The notes below the pieces were generated by a model. It did no database searches. It was given only the letters and a program-made list of their open reading frames with translations, and was not told where the DNA came from. Of a stretch of 64,000 bases of DNA, positions 17,159-24,634 are shown piece by piece. The stretch is from Rhodococcus sp. P1Y (GTDB lineage: Bacteria; Actinomycetota; Actinomycetes; Mycobacteriales; Mycobacteriaceae). The position numbers and the translations under genes are program-made. Location of the stretch: the NCBI RefSeq assembly GCF_003641205.1, contig NZ_CP032762.1:3968001-4032000 (forward strand), in the 5' to 3' direction. Every line of letters starts with the position of its first letter. Position 1 is the first letter of the stretch.

Positions 17159-17776
17159 TCAGCCCTCTGTGGGCGTGTCGAGAGTCTCGATGATGACGTC
17201 CGCGACAGCCTTCATCGTCGTCCGTCGATCCATGGCCGCGCGCTGAATCCACTTGAACGCCTGCGGCTCTGTGAGGGACTGGGACTCCATCAACTTGCCC
17301 TTGGCTCGCTCGATGAGCTTGCGGGTCTCCAGCCGCTCCTGCAGGTCCGCGATCTCGTTCTCGAGTGTGGAAATTTCGGTGTACCTGCTCGCTGCCAATT
17401 CGACGGCCGGCATCAGATCAGCCTTCGAGAAGGGCTTTACGAGGTAGGCCATTGCTCCCGCGTCGCGCGCTCTTTCCACGAGCTCACGCTGACTGAACGC
17501 CGTCAATATGACGACTGGGGCAATGCGCTTCTCGGCAATCTCCGACGCCGCATCGATGCCGTCGCGTCGGGGCATCTTGACGTCCATGATCACTAGATCG
17601 GGACGCAACTCCACGGCGAGGTCCACGGCCTGCTGACCGTCCGCCGCCTCGCCGACGACCTCGTAGCCCTCTTCACGCAACATCTCCACCAAATCCAGGC
17701 GAATGAGCGATTCGTCCTCGGCCACCACAACACGAAGAGCGGGCTTGCCGCCCTCCTGCGCAACAGGAGCGTTCAT
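17159..17776 (-). CDS. pdtaR: ANTAR-domain response regulator PdtaR
   Basis: 205-aa response regulator. The receiver domain (about 14-130) has acidic residues AEDES, phosphoacceptor Asp65 in VIMDVKMPRRDG and Lys in YLVKPFSK. A coiled-coil linker leads to a C-terminal ANTAR RNA-binding domain (about 140-200; LIERAKGKLMESQSLTEPQA, FKWIQRAAMDRRTTM). ANTAR proteins act by anti-termination on dual-hairpin RNA. The length matches mycobacterial PdtaR (Rv1626). The partner kinase PdtaS is not in the window. The ATG at 17776 was chosen over the open upstream frame; AAGGAG lies about 11 nt before it. Confidence 0.93.
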   Translation of the reverse strand: MNAPVAQEGGKPALRVVVAEDESLIRLDLVEMLREEGYEVVGEAADGQQAVDLAVELRPDLVIMDVKMPRRDGIDAASEIAEKRIAPVVILTAFSQRELVERARDAGAMAYLVKPFSKADLMPAVELAASRYTEISTLENEIADLQERLETRKLIERAKGKLMESQSLTEPQAFKWIQRAAMDRRTTMKAVADVIIETLDTPTEG

Positions 17777-17934
17777 TGATACCAGTCTCCTTGTACAAGT
17801 CATCGACCTGCAGAAATACTCGCACGTCCAGCGGGCGCACGCAGACTCCGCCGGACGCTCAGAGCACTTGAAGGGTACCGGTGGTCGACCCGATCGGCGC
17901 ATCGTCTAAGTTAGTGAACCGCAAGACAACGCCA

Positions 17935-18011
17935 GCCCTCGTATCCCAATTGGCAGAGGAAACGGATTCAAAACCCGTGCAGTGTGAGTTCGAGTCTCAC
18001 CGAGGGCACCA
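17935..18011 (+). tRNA. tRNA with anticodon CAA (Leu by codon), short variable loop
   Basis: A 77-nt cloverleaf including an encoded CCA: acceptor GCCCTCG/CGAGGGC, D-stem TCC/GGA, anticodon stem ACGGA/CCCGT with loop TTCAAAA (anticodon CAA at loop positions 3-5, reading UUG), variable loop of only five nt (GCAGT), T-stem GTGAG/CTCAC with loop TTCGAGT. The last pair of the anticodon stem is an A-C mismatch. A Leu tRNA would normally be type II with a long variable arm; this one is type I in shape. Confidence 0.85.
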
Positions 18012-18065
18012 GGAACGCTCCCGTCCAACCCCAAATTCTGGTAAACCGGTTCTCCGGTGGACGCC

Positions 18066-18071
18066 TACAGT
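18066..18071 (+). promoter_or_regulatory. Candidate -10 for a leaderless transcript
   Basis: TACAGT lies 6 nt before the ATG at 18078, the spacing expected when transcription begins at the start codon itself. Confidence 0.4.
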
Positions 18072-18077
18072 GGGGTC

Positions 18078-18257
18078 ATGTACATACCAAGCAATCTTCG
18101 TTGCCACGACACCGGCGCAGGCACTTTGTGCGCGCAGCGTGTCACTCACCGGTTCGGGGATGCTTCGGACTCCTCGGACATCAAATGGGTCTTCTACCAG
18201 TGCAGTGTGAACACCGAACACGTCACGGGATACGAAGATCGCCCGGTGACCGACTGA
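18078..18257 (+). CDS. Putative 59-aa protein with three cysteines
   Basis: Small frame starting MYIPSNLRCHDTGAGTLC, 59 aa, ending 4 nt before the ATPase gene and preceded by a TACAGT hexamer 6 nt from the ATG (leaderless-type promoter). Cys are found near residues 9, 18 and 45. I do not recognise a family. Tight spacing with the following ATPase gene suggests co-transcription. Expression is inferred only from promoter and gene spacing. Confidence 0.4.
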   Translation: MYIPSNLRCHDTGAGTLCAQRVTHRFGDASDSSDIKWVFYQCSVNTEHVTGYEDRPVTD

Positions 18258-18261
18258 TTCG

Positions 18262-18990
18262 ATGTTCGTCGAGCGCGCGTACGTAGATCCCGAGAATCGC
18301 ACCGATGACTGGCCTTTCACCATTCCCGCGGTTGACCAGCTGATCACCGACGGCTTGGAGTTCAACGCTCCGGTGACAATGCTCGTCGGGGACAACGGAT
18401 CGGGAAAATCAACGATCGTCGAGGCGATTGCCGAAGGGTTCCAACTCGATTCGAGAGGTGGCCGGGCGTCGCGTCCACCACGGTCGGAGACGGTTCTGAC
18501 ACCGTTGGGCGAGGTCATCGAACTCGAGATGACGCCGCGCGGGTCTCGGATGCTGCGCGGTCCGAGACTTCAGAAAAAGGGTTTCTTTCTCCGCGCCGAA
18601 ACAGCGTTCGAGATGACCGAGAAGCTCGGCGGAGTCCCCGGTTACTGGGACGAGGACACCGCCGAGATGAGCCACGGCGAGGGATTTCTGGCCGTCTTTC
18701 GCGCCATGTTTCGGGACCCAGGCTTCTATGTGCTGGACGAGCCGGAATCTGCGCTGTCTTTCACCGCATGCCTTCACCTCGTGGCGTTGATGGACGAGTT
18801 GTCCGAGTCCGGTTCCCAGATCGTGTGCGCCACACATTCGCCGATCCTTGCGTCACTGCCCGGCGCCGACATCGTCGAAGTCGGCGACAACGGAATGCAG
18901 AGAACGCCGTGGGAAGAACTGCAACTCGTTACGCACTGGAGACGATATCTCGACGATCCGGCGTCGTACCTCCGGCACCTAATCGACTGA
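18262..18990 (+). CDS. AAA family ATPase (ABC/SMC-like, YhaN/predicted ATP-binding)
   Basis: 242-aa soluble ATPase. Walker A is VGDNGSGKSTIVEAIAEGF (about residues 42-60), then a signature-like region EMSHGEGFLAVFRAMF, Walker B FYVLDEPESALSFT and the switch IVCATHSPILASLPGADI. This pattern belongs to the AAA_15/AAA_21 ATPases that resemble ABC ATPases but have no membrane partner; some work with toxin or nuclease partners. None is evident here; the upstream 59-aa frame is the only likely operon mate. The cellular role is unknown. Confidence 0.8.
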   Translation: MFVERAYVDPENRTDDWPFTIPAVDQLITDGLEFNAPVTMLVGDNGSGKSTIVEAIAEGFQLDSRGGRASRPPRSETVLTPLGEVIELEMTPRGSRMLRGPRLQKKGFFLRAETAFEMTEKLGGVPGYWDEDTAEMSHGEGFLAVFRAMFRDPGFYVLDEPESALSFTACLHLVALMDELSESGSQIVCATHSPILASLPGADIVEVGDNGMQRTPWEELQLVTHWRRYLDDPASYLRHLID

Positions 18991-18995
18991 CGTCG

Positions 18996-20006
18996 TCAGG
19001 CCCCGATCGCAGACATCTCGACTCGTCTCCGCACACTTCCAGGCGACACTCCGAGCATGCGCTTGAAAGCTCGAGCAAACGCCGCCTCGGACTGATACCC
19101 ACTTCTCTTTGCGAGTTCGGCGACAGTGACGTCGGCCGATCTCAAGGCGTCGTGCGCCGCTCTCATTCGCCACCTGGCCAGATACCGCATCGGAGACTCA
19201 CCGACCATCGAGGTGAACCGAGCAGAAAATGCTGATCGTGACATCGCGACCTCGGCCGCCAACGATGCCACAGTCCATGGCTTATCCGGGTCACGGTGCA
19301 TTCGCGCCAACGCCGGTCCGACCGCTGAATCCTGCAGCGCTCCAAGCCAACCGATTTGCGCAGCGGGATCGTGCTCTATCCACCAGCGAAGCGCTTGAAT
19401 GACGAGGATGTCCGACAACCGCGTGATGACGGCCTCTCCCCCAGGCCTGAGGTATTTGGCCTCGTCCGCGATGAGGCCCAATGTGCTGTGCATCCACGAC
19501 AGGCGTGCAGCAGGTACGGATTCCACGACGATCAGAGGTGGTAGGGACCCGATGAGCTGCACGGCCGACGGGTGATCGAGTCTGACTGCGCCGCAGATCA
19601 TCGTCGCCGGTGGTCCGTCTTCACCGTGTCGAACCACCGCGTAGCGATCCGACACATACTCGTGCGGTAGACCCCAGACGACCGGCGCCGTCTGTGCCGC
19701 TTCACGGTCGCTCGACAGGACATGTCCCAAACCATGAGGCACCAAGGCGAATTCGCCAGGCGTCAGGTATCTCGGCGTCGATCCTGGAACCGACAGCAGA
19801 CACCGTCCGCGCGTGACTACGTGGAACCACAGGCAATCTGCCATCTCGGGCATCGTCAGCCCCCACGGCTCCGACAACTCGGAGCGGCAGTAGAACGCTC
19901 CCGTCATTCGAAGAAAGTGCAGCGCCTCGCCCAGAGGATCCTCCGATGTCCATGGGTCGACTCCGCGCATGAACCGAGAATACGGCAGCGCTGGACGAAT
20001 AAGCAT
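18996..20006 (-). CDS. AraC family transcriptional regulator (cupin-type sensor)
   Basis: About 336 aa. The N-terminal two thirds are an AraC cupin-type ligand domain (LWFHVVTRGRCLLSVPGS, LTPGEFALVPHGLGHVL, PATMICGAVRLDHPSAV), and the C-terminal 100 residues hold the two helix-turn-helix motifs (VASLAAEVAMSRSAFSARF and ELAKRSGYQSEAAFARAFKR). The start is uncertain: ATG at 20006 (used), 20027 or 19970. It is divergent from an NmrA-like gene followed by a DUF1772 gene, which it probably regulates. Its stop lies 5 nt from the convergent ATPase gene. Confidence 0.87.
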   Translation of the reverse strand: MLIRPALPYSRFMRGVDPWTSEDPLGEALHFLRMTGAFYCRSELSEPWGLTMPEMADCLWFHVVTRGRCLLSVPGSTPRYLTPGEFALVPHGLGHVLSSDREAAQTAPVVWGLPHEYVSDRYAVVRHGEDGPPATMICGAVRLDHPSAVQLIGSLPPLIVVESVPAARLSWMHSTLGLIADEAKYLRPGGEAVITRLSDILVIQALRWWIEHDPAAQIGWLGALQDSAVGPALARMHRDPDKPWTVASLAAEVAMSRSAFSARFTSMVGESPMRYLARWRMRAAHDALRSADVTVAELAKRSGYQSEAAFARAFKRMLGVSPGSVRRRVEMSAIGA

Positions 20007-20084
20007 AGAACTGCGACCAATGGCCATAGATCGTCCGGCGATGCGCTGCAAAGCTGGACGCACACCAACGAAAGGACGATCGAC

Positions 20085-20972
20085 ATGATCACGATCATCG
20101 GAGCGTCGGGGCAGGTGGGAAGCAAGATTGCCACAACGCTGCTCGACGCCGGACGCTACGTTCGCGTCCTCGGCCGGACCGCGGAATCGCTGAACAACCT
20201 CGGCGAACGCGGGGCGGACATCCGCGTCGGAAACGTCGCCGATACCCCATGGCTCACCGAGACTCTTCGCGACAGCGACGCGGTGTTTGCCATGGTTCCG
20301 AGCAATCCGTTCGCCGAATACTATGGCGCAGAACAAGATCGACTGGGTGAATCGATTGCCGAAGCCCTGACGGCAAGTGCCGTTCCGACCGTCGTCGCTT
20401 TGAGCAGCCTGGGTGCGGACCGACCCGACGCCCCGGGCGTGATCGGCGCGTTGCATCGTCAGGAACTGCGGTTGGCCAAGTTGTCGGCGCGCGTCGCGTT
20501 ATTGCGACCTGTGTCGTTCTTCGAAAACCTGCTCGTCGCCGTGGAACAGCTCGAGGAGTCTGGCAGTCATGTGGATTCGGTGGAGGCCGACGTCCCGATT
20601 CCCATGATCGCGACCGCTGATGTCGCTGCCGCGGCAGCTCGGATGCTGACGGATCGACAGTGGACTGGACACGTCGGCGTCGACCTACTCGGTGAACGCG
20701 ACCTCAGCTACGACGAGGCGACGGCCATACTCGGGGACCGCCTCGGAATCGACGACCCGTCATACGTCCAGCTCGCGTACGACGCCATGATCGATGCCTT
20801 CACCGAACTCGGGTTCTCCTTGGACTACGCACGGCACTACGTCGACATGACCAGAGCGTTCAACAGCGGAGAATTGACCGATGGCGTGCCGCGAACCGTC
20901 GCGAACACCACGCCGACGCGTATCGAAGACTTCGCGTCCTCACTCCGCACTCATCACGAGCGTGCGCTGTGA
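20085..20972 (+). CDS. NAD(P)-binding NmrA-like protein
   Basis: 295-aa atypical short-chain dehydrogenase fold. The N-terminal Rossmann motif is ITIIGASGQVGSKIATTLLD, and the family regions DSDAVFAMVPSNPF and VVALSSLGADRP follow. The catalytic YxxxK of classical SDRs is not present in the usual place, so it may be a quinone/redox sensor or reductase of the NmrA/HSCARG group. AAAGGA precedes the ATG at 20085. It is translationally coupled to the DUF1772 gene (GTGA overlap) and divergent from an AraC regulator. Confidence 0.85.
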   Translation: MITIIGASGQVGSKIATTLLDAGRYVRVLGRTAESLNNLGERGADIRVGNVADTPWLTETLRDSDAVFAMVPSNPFAEYYGAEQDRLGESIAEALTASAVPTVVALSSLGADRPDAPGVIGALHRQELRLAKLSARVALLRPVSFFENLLVAVEQLEESGSHVDSVEADVPIPMIATADVAAAAARMLTDRQWTGHVGVDLLGERDLSYDEATAILGDRLGIDDPSYVQLAYDAMIDAFTELGFSLDYARHYVDMTRAFNSGELTDGVPRTVANTTPTRIEDFASSLRTHHERAL

Positions 20973-21448
20973 TCGACCGGATTACGTCGATCGCCACGAC
21001 GGTTGCAGCGGTGGGGTGCGGTCTCACAGCAGGTGTACTTTTTGCGTTCTCGATCAGCGTGATGCCTGCGCTCAGGAGTCGGCCGGCATCGGATGCGATA
21101 TCGACGATGCAACAGATCAACGTCGTCATCGTGTCGCCGGTATTCCTGACTGCATTCCTCGGAAGCGCAGGTGCAGCAGTCACAGCGGCCGTCGGGGCGC
21201 TGGTATCCGGCGCTCCGACGCGGGTACTGATCGTGGCAGGCGCGCTGATGTACGTGATCGGGTGTGTCGTGGTGACGATGGCGGTCAACGTCCCACTTAA
21301 CGATTCGCTCGCCGCGGTAGACCCGAACAGCCCGGCGGGAACCGACCTATGGTCGAACTATCTCCCCGAATGGACTCGATGGAATCACGCCAGAAGCGCG
21401 GCTGCCGCACTGGCGTGCGTCGCGCTCACCGTCGCGGCCAGGCGCTAG
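20969..21448 (+). CDS. DUF1772 (anthrone oxygenase-like) membrane protein
   Basis: 159-aa protein with four predicted membrane helices (TVAAVGCGLTAGVLFAFSIS; VSPVFLTAFLGSAGAAVTA; RVLIVAGALMYVIGCVVV; a final helix at the C-terminus). The DUF1772 pattern is clear from the polar loop VNVPLNDSLAA and the W-containing WSNYLPEWTRWNHARS. Family members include anthrone oxygenases, but the substrate here is unknown. The GTG start overlaps the preceding TGA as GTGA. With the NmrA-like protein and the AraC regulator it forms a small redox-type cassette. Confidence 0.82.
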   Translation: MIDRITSIATTVAAVGCGLTAGVLFAFSISVMPALRSRPASDAISTMQQINVVIVSPVFLTAFLGSAGAAVTAAVGALVSGAPTRVLIVAGALMYVIGCVVVTMAVNVPLNDSLAAVDPNSPAGTDLWSNYLPEWTRWNHARSAAAALACVALTVAARR

Positions 21449-21630
21449 ATGTCGACGGGCGGATCTTGGTGGCGTCGACGAATTTCCTCCTCGAATCTTT
21501 CGATGAGGACGTCTGTCGCCGCGAGATCGGTCCCCTGTGCACCTTCGTCCATCGAGGCGTCACGGCCTCGCCGGAGAGCCGCAAGTTCGGCATCGAGTTC
21601 ATGGGTGTCGAGTACGCGTGGATCCAACAT
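21445..21630 (-). CDS. Putative 61-aa charged protein
   Basis: Frame starting MLDPRVLDTHELDAELAALR at 21630 and ending DPPVDI; helical and highly charged, without Cys or membrane segments. Its TAG overlaps the stop of the convergent DUF1772 gene by 4 nt, a spacing seen for several real gene pairs in this window. The family was not recognised. Confidence 0.5.
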   Translation of the reverse strand: MLDPRVLDTHELDAELAALRRGRDASMDEGAQGTDLAATDVLIERFEEEIRRRHQDPPVDI

Positions 21631-21717
21631 GTTTCCATTCTCTGCCTCTCTGGGTCCACCGCGCATGCGTTTCGGCCCACTGCGCACGCGCTTCCACGGC
21701 AATGAGACGCTGAACCG

Positions 21718-22224
21718 ATGACGACGGTGCACAGTTTCGCCCCGATCATCGGCACCTCGGCTCACACGTTGATTCTTGGATCGATGCCTGGAGTCGCGTC
21801 ATTGGCAGCACACCAGTACTACGCGCATCCTCGAAATGCGTTCTGGCCGATCATGGGCGAATTGTTCGGCGCTGGCCCGTCGGTTCCGTACGAGGAACGA
21901 ACCGAGATACTCCTACGCAGCGGCATCGCCGTGTGGGATGTGTTGAAGCTGTGTACTCGGCACGGGAGCCTCGACTCGGCGATCGTCGAGTCCACGATCG
22001 AGACCAACGACTTCGCGTCGCTGATCGCGGCGCACGCGTCCATCGAGCGAATTTTCTTCAACGGCGCCAAGGCTGAGAGCAGCTTTCGGCGATATGTGCG
22101 TCCCACTCAGGCTGTCTCGCAGATCGACTTCGTCCGACTCCCGTCCACCAGCCCCGCGTTCGCGTCGATGTCGTTCGAACGCAAACTCGAGTCGTGGCGA
22201 TCCATCGTGTGCGCTGACGCGTGA
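21718..22224 (+). CDS. DNA-deoxyinosine glycosylase (UDG superfamily, family 6-like)
   Basis: 168-aa base-excision repair enzyme. The active-site region LILGSMPGVASL and YYAHPRNAFWPIMGELFG are the hallmark of hypoxanthine-DNA glycosylases; LPSTSPAFASMSFERK is the C-terminal DNA-intercalating loop. The Asn in HPRNAFW (residue 40) is the expected catalytic residue. From 21913 onward the gene is overlapped on the other strand by the tail of the GT87 reading frame. The start is ATG 21718. Confidence 0.87.
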   Translation: MTTVHSFAPIIGTSAHTLILGSMPGVASLAAHQYYAHPRNAFWPIMGELFGAGPSVPYEERTEILLRSGIAVWDVLKLCTRHGSLDSAIVESTIETNDFASLIAAHASIERIFFNGAKAESSFRRYVRPTQAVSQIDFVRLPSTSPAFASMSFERKLESWRSIVCADA

Positions 22225-23442
22225 ACTGGCACCGAGTTTCGCACCGACTGCCAACAGGACCGCAGCAAACACCAGCGGATAGGCATTACCCGCGAGCACA
22301 GCCACCGGACCTGACGCACGCTGCATGAACGTCCCTATGACTGCCACACCGTCCGATGTTGTGTAGAACCACGCGGCGAACGGCACCAGCACCGTTGCCG
22401 GAACAACTAGCCGAATCAGCCAGCACGCCCGGGAGGCGTGGTGCACCACTAGGACGGTCAACGGCACACACCAGACCCAATGATGTCCCCAGGAAAACGG
22501 AGACACCATGGGGGTCGTCAGACCACAGACGGTGAGCGAGAGCAATTGCTGTCCGCGGCGTTGAGCCACCGATGCCGCCCACAGACCGAGACCTCCGATC
22601 ACGACTGCACAGCAGATCCACAGCGCGAATGGCGGAGCACCGTTCGACCACATTCGCGCCAACATGCCGTGGATCGACTGATTGGCCGGTGATCGAAGGA
22701 GACCGACTCGGTCGGACTGAAATATCGCCGACGTCCAGAACGTCGTGGCGTCGTTGAACACCCGTAGGAAACCGAGAACGACGGTTGCGCCGAACGAAAT
22801 GCAGGCGGTTCTGACGGTCGACCACTGGCGCTGCGCCAGCGCATGCAGCACGAAAAACGCTGGGGTCAACTTGAGACCGGCTGCAATCCCGACGCCGAAT
22901 CCACGAAGGCGACTGCCCTCCGGCCTGCCCAGATCCCACAGAACCGCCACCAGGAGTAGCAGATTGATCTGCCCGAGCCACATCGTCATACGCACCGGTT
23001 CGAGCCACGTCATCGCTACTGCCATGCAGATGCTCACGACGTGGGTTGCAGCTCCTCGATATCCCAGCATCCGCCAGCTGAGCAGCACCGCAAGATAGAG
23101 CAACGCTGCATTCGCCAGTGCCACGGCGACGATTGTCAGCGGGACCGACAGGGCTGCCAGAGGGACGAACAGTAGCGCCGCGAACGGCGGATAGGTGAAC
23201 GGAAGGGCGGACTCGAAGAGTGTGAACGAGTACAGAGATTCAGTATCGAGAACGGTCGCGCCACCGTACCGGTAGACGATCGCATCCACACCATTCCCGA
23301 AGAGCCCATACAGGCTTCGGAATCCGAGCAAGGACTCGTGCGCCATAAGTGCAATGATCGCGGTCGCGACTGCACCGATGACCCAGGTGAGTCCATGCAC
23401 CTTCCACTCCGACGGTCTCGACCGCGATTCAGCACTGGTCAT
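21913..23442 (-). CDS. GT87 family polyprenol-dependent glycosyltransferase with antisense tail
   Basis: 509-aa multi-pass membrane glycosyltransferase, probably an alpha-mannosyltransferase of lipoglycan or glycolipid synthesis. GT87 features are about ten membrane helices, an early acidic loop (GNGVDAIVYRYGG), FTYPPFAALLFVPLA, GLKLTPAFFVLHALA and SPFSWGHHWVWCVPL. Membrane sequence ends near residue 410; the last 100 residues are Arg/Glu-rich and are read opposite the glycosylase gene (21913-22224), so the original stop may have been lost. The ATG at 23442 is supported by a TAGCGT -10 seven nt upstream; an ATG at 23463 is an alternative. Confidence 0.8.
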   Translation of the reverse strand: MTSAESRSRPSEWKVHGLTWVIGAVATAIIALMAHESLLGFRSLYGLFGNGVDAIVYRYGGATVLDTESLYSFTLFESALPFTYPPFAALLFVPLAALSVPLTIVAVALANAALLYLAVLLSWRMLGYRGAATHVVSICMAVAMTWLEPVRMTMWLGQINLLLLVAVLWDLGRPEGSRLRGFGVGIAAGLKLTPAFFVLHALAQRQWSTVRTACISFGATVVLGFLRVFNDATTFWTSAIFQSDRVGLLRSPANQSIHGMLARMWSNGAPPFALWICCAVVIGGLGLWAASVAQRRGQQLLSLTVCGLTTPMVSPFSWGHHWVWCVPLTVLVVHHASRACWLIRLVVPATVLVPFAAWFYTTSDGVAVIGTFMQRASGPVAVLAGNAYPLVFAAVLLAVGAKLGASSRVSAHDGSPRLEFAFERHRRERGAGGRESDEVDLRDSLSGTHISPKAALSLGAVEENSLDGRVRRDQRREVVGLDRGLDDRRVEAPVPSTQLQHIPHGDAAA

Positions 23443-23449
23443 GGGCTCG

Positions 23450-23455
23450 ACGCTA
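23450..23455 (-). promoter_or_regulatory. Candidate -10 of the GT87 gene (leaderless)
   Basis: On the minus strand TAGCGT is followed by 7 nt and then the ATG at 23442, the spacing for transcription starting at the start codon. Confidence 0.4.
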
Positions 23456-23555
23456 GGGTGCATGCGCCGAAAGTCACGGGAGGCACGAACCAACCGTGCC
23501 GTTTCGCAACCCGATCGTTAGCAGGCGGCAGAGTTTTCCGTGTCACGATCGAAGA

Positions 23556-24548
23556 ATGTGGCCAGTGGGACAAAAGTGGCGGATGTTACAAATGGTGATG
23601 ATTGCCGGGTTCGTGGCGATCGTCTCGCTACCCCTGGCTGTGGGCATGCCTGCAACCGCGCAGGACGCGAATGGCGTGCGCGTCGTCGACAACCGTGCGG
23701 TGACCGATACCCACTCGATACTGGACGTCTACTCCCCCTCGATGAACAAGGTGATCTCCAACGACATTCTTCGGCCGGCAGCCGGTGGAATTCTGCCGAC
23801 CCTCTATCTGCTCAATGGAGCTTTGGGCAACGAGGACGGCGTGGGCTGGCTCAACAACTCGTCTATCGCCGAATTCTTCGCCGACAAGAACGTCACGGTA
23901 GCAATGCCGATCGGCGGGCGTTTCAGCTTCTACACCGACTGGCAACGGCCTGATCCCGTTCTCGGCGAATACAAGTGGCAGACATACCTGACCGAAGAAC
24001 TACCGCGTGCGATCGAGCAGACGTTCGGATCCACTGGACGCGCGGGCGTCGCGGGACTGTCGATGAGCGGCGGACCCGCCCTCGATCTCGCCGCCCAATC
24101 ACCCGAAAGATTCGATGCGGCAGCCTCGTTGAGCGGTTGCCCAGCTCCGTCCAATCCGCTCGCCACGATAGGCATCTCGGCGATGATCGCCGGAGGGCTG
24201 AACAATCCGTTCAACATGTGGGGACCTCCCGGAAGCCCGGCGTGGCGTGATCACGATCCAGCAGTGAACGTGGAGAAGCTCCGCGGAACCGCCGTCTACG
24301 TGAGCGCATCCGCCGGGAGGCCCGGCCCGGTGGACCGAATTCCGGTAGGAGCTGTGCCGCCGTTCGGTGGAATCGCCGTCGAAGCCCTCGTCAACTACTG
24401 CACATCGCTGTTCGTGGACGCACTGCACCGAAGCGGTGTTCCCGCAACGATATCGATGCGTGGCACCGGCGCACATACGTGGCCGCTGTTCGAAGATCAG
24501 CTGCGCGAGGCATGGACAACCACCCTCGGGCCAGCGATCGTTGCCTGA
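23556..24548 (+). CDS. Exported alpha/beta-hydrolase esterase, mycolyltransferase (Ag85)-like
   Basis: 330-aa secreted protein. The signal peptide core is MVMIAGFVAIVSLPLAVG with a cleavage-type site at ATAQD. The esterase domain has YLLNGALGNEDGVGWL, the nucleophile elbow AGLSMSGGPALDLA (Ser) and the terminal His in GTGAHTWPLFEDQL, matching the antigen 85/corynomycolyltransferase pattern. Such enzymes transfer mycolic acids to trehalose and arabinogalactan in the cell envelope. The start is taken at ATG 23556; the frame opens at 23496. It is convergent with tesB across a 16-bp tandem repeat. Confidence 0.82.
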   Translation: MWPVGQKWRMLQMVMIAGFVAIVSLPLAVGMPATAQDANGVRVVDNRAVTDTHSILDVYSPSMNKVISNDILRPAAGGILPTLYLLNGALGNEDGVGWLNNSSIAEFFADKNVTVAMPIGGRFSFYTDWQRPDPVLGEYKWQTYLTEELPRAIEQTFGSTGRAGVAGLSMSGGPALDLAAQSPERFDAAASLSGCPAPSNPLATIGISAMIAGGLNNPFNMWGPPGSPAWRDHDPAVNVEKLRGTAVYVSASAGRPGPVDRIPVGAVPPFGGIAVEALVNYCTSLFVDALHRSGVPATISMRGTGAHTWPLFEDQLREAWTTTLGPAIVA

Positions 24549-24554
24549 ACCGAC

Positions 24555-24634
24555 GACTTCTCAGCGCTAGGACTTCTCGGGGCTGGGACTTCTCAGGGCC
24601 AGGACTTCTGAGGGCCAGGACTTCTGAGGGCTAG
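24555..24634. repeat. Five tandem copies of a 16-bp unit between convergent genes
   Basis: Units start at 24555, 24571, 24587, 24603 and 24619. The consensus is GACTTCTCAGGGCCAG, with one to four differences per copy. The last copy includes the stop codon of the convergent thioesterase gene (24631-24633). Confidence 0.9.

Noticed and set aside
17881..18210. 109-aa open frame covering the tRNA
   Set aside because: It runs across a complete tRNA cloverleaf.
17935..18990. tRNA-linked genomic island
   Set aside because: No integrase, attachment-site repeat of the tRNA end or composition shift was seen within the window.
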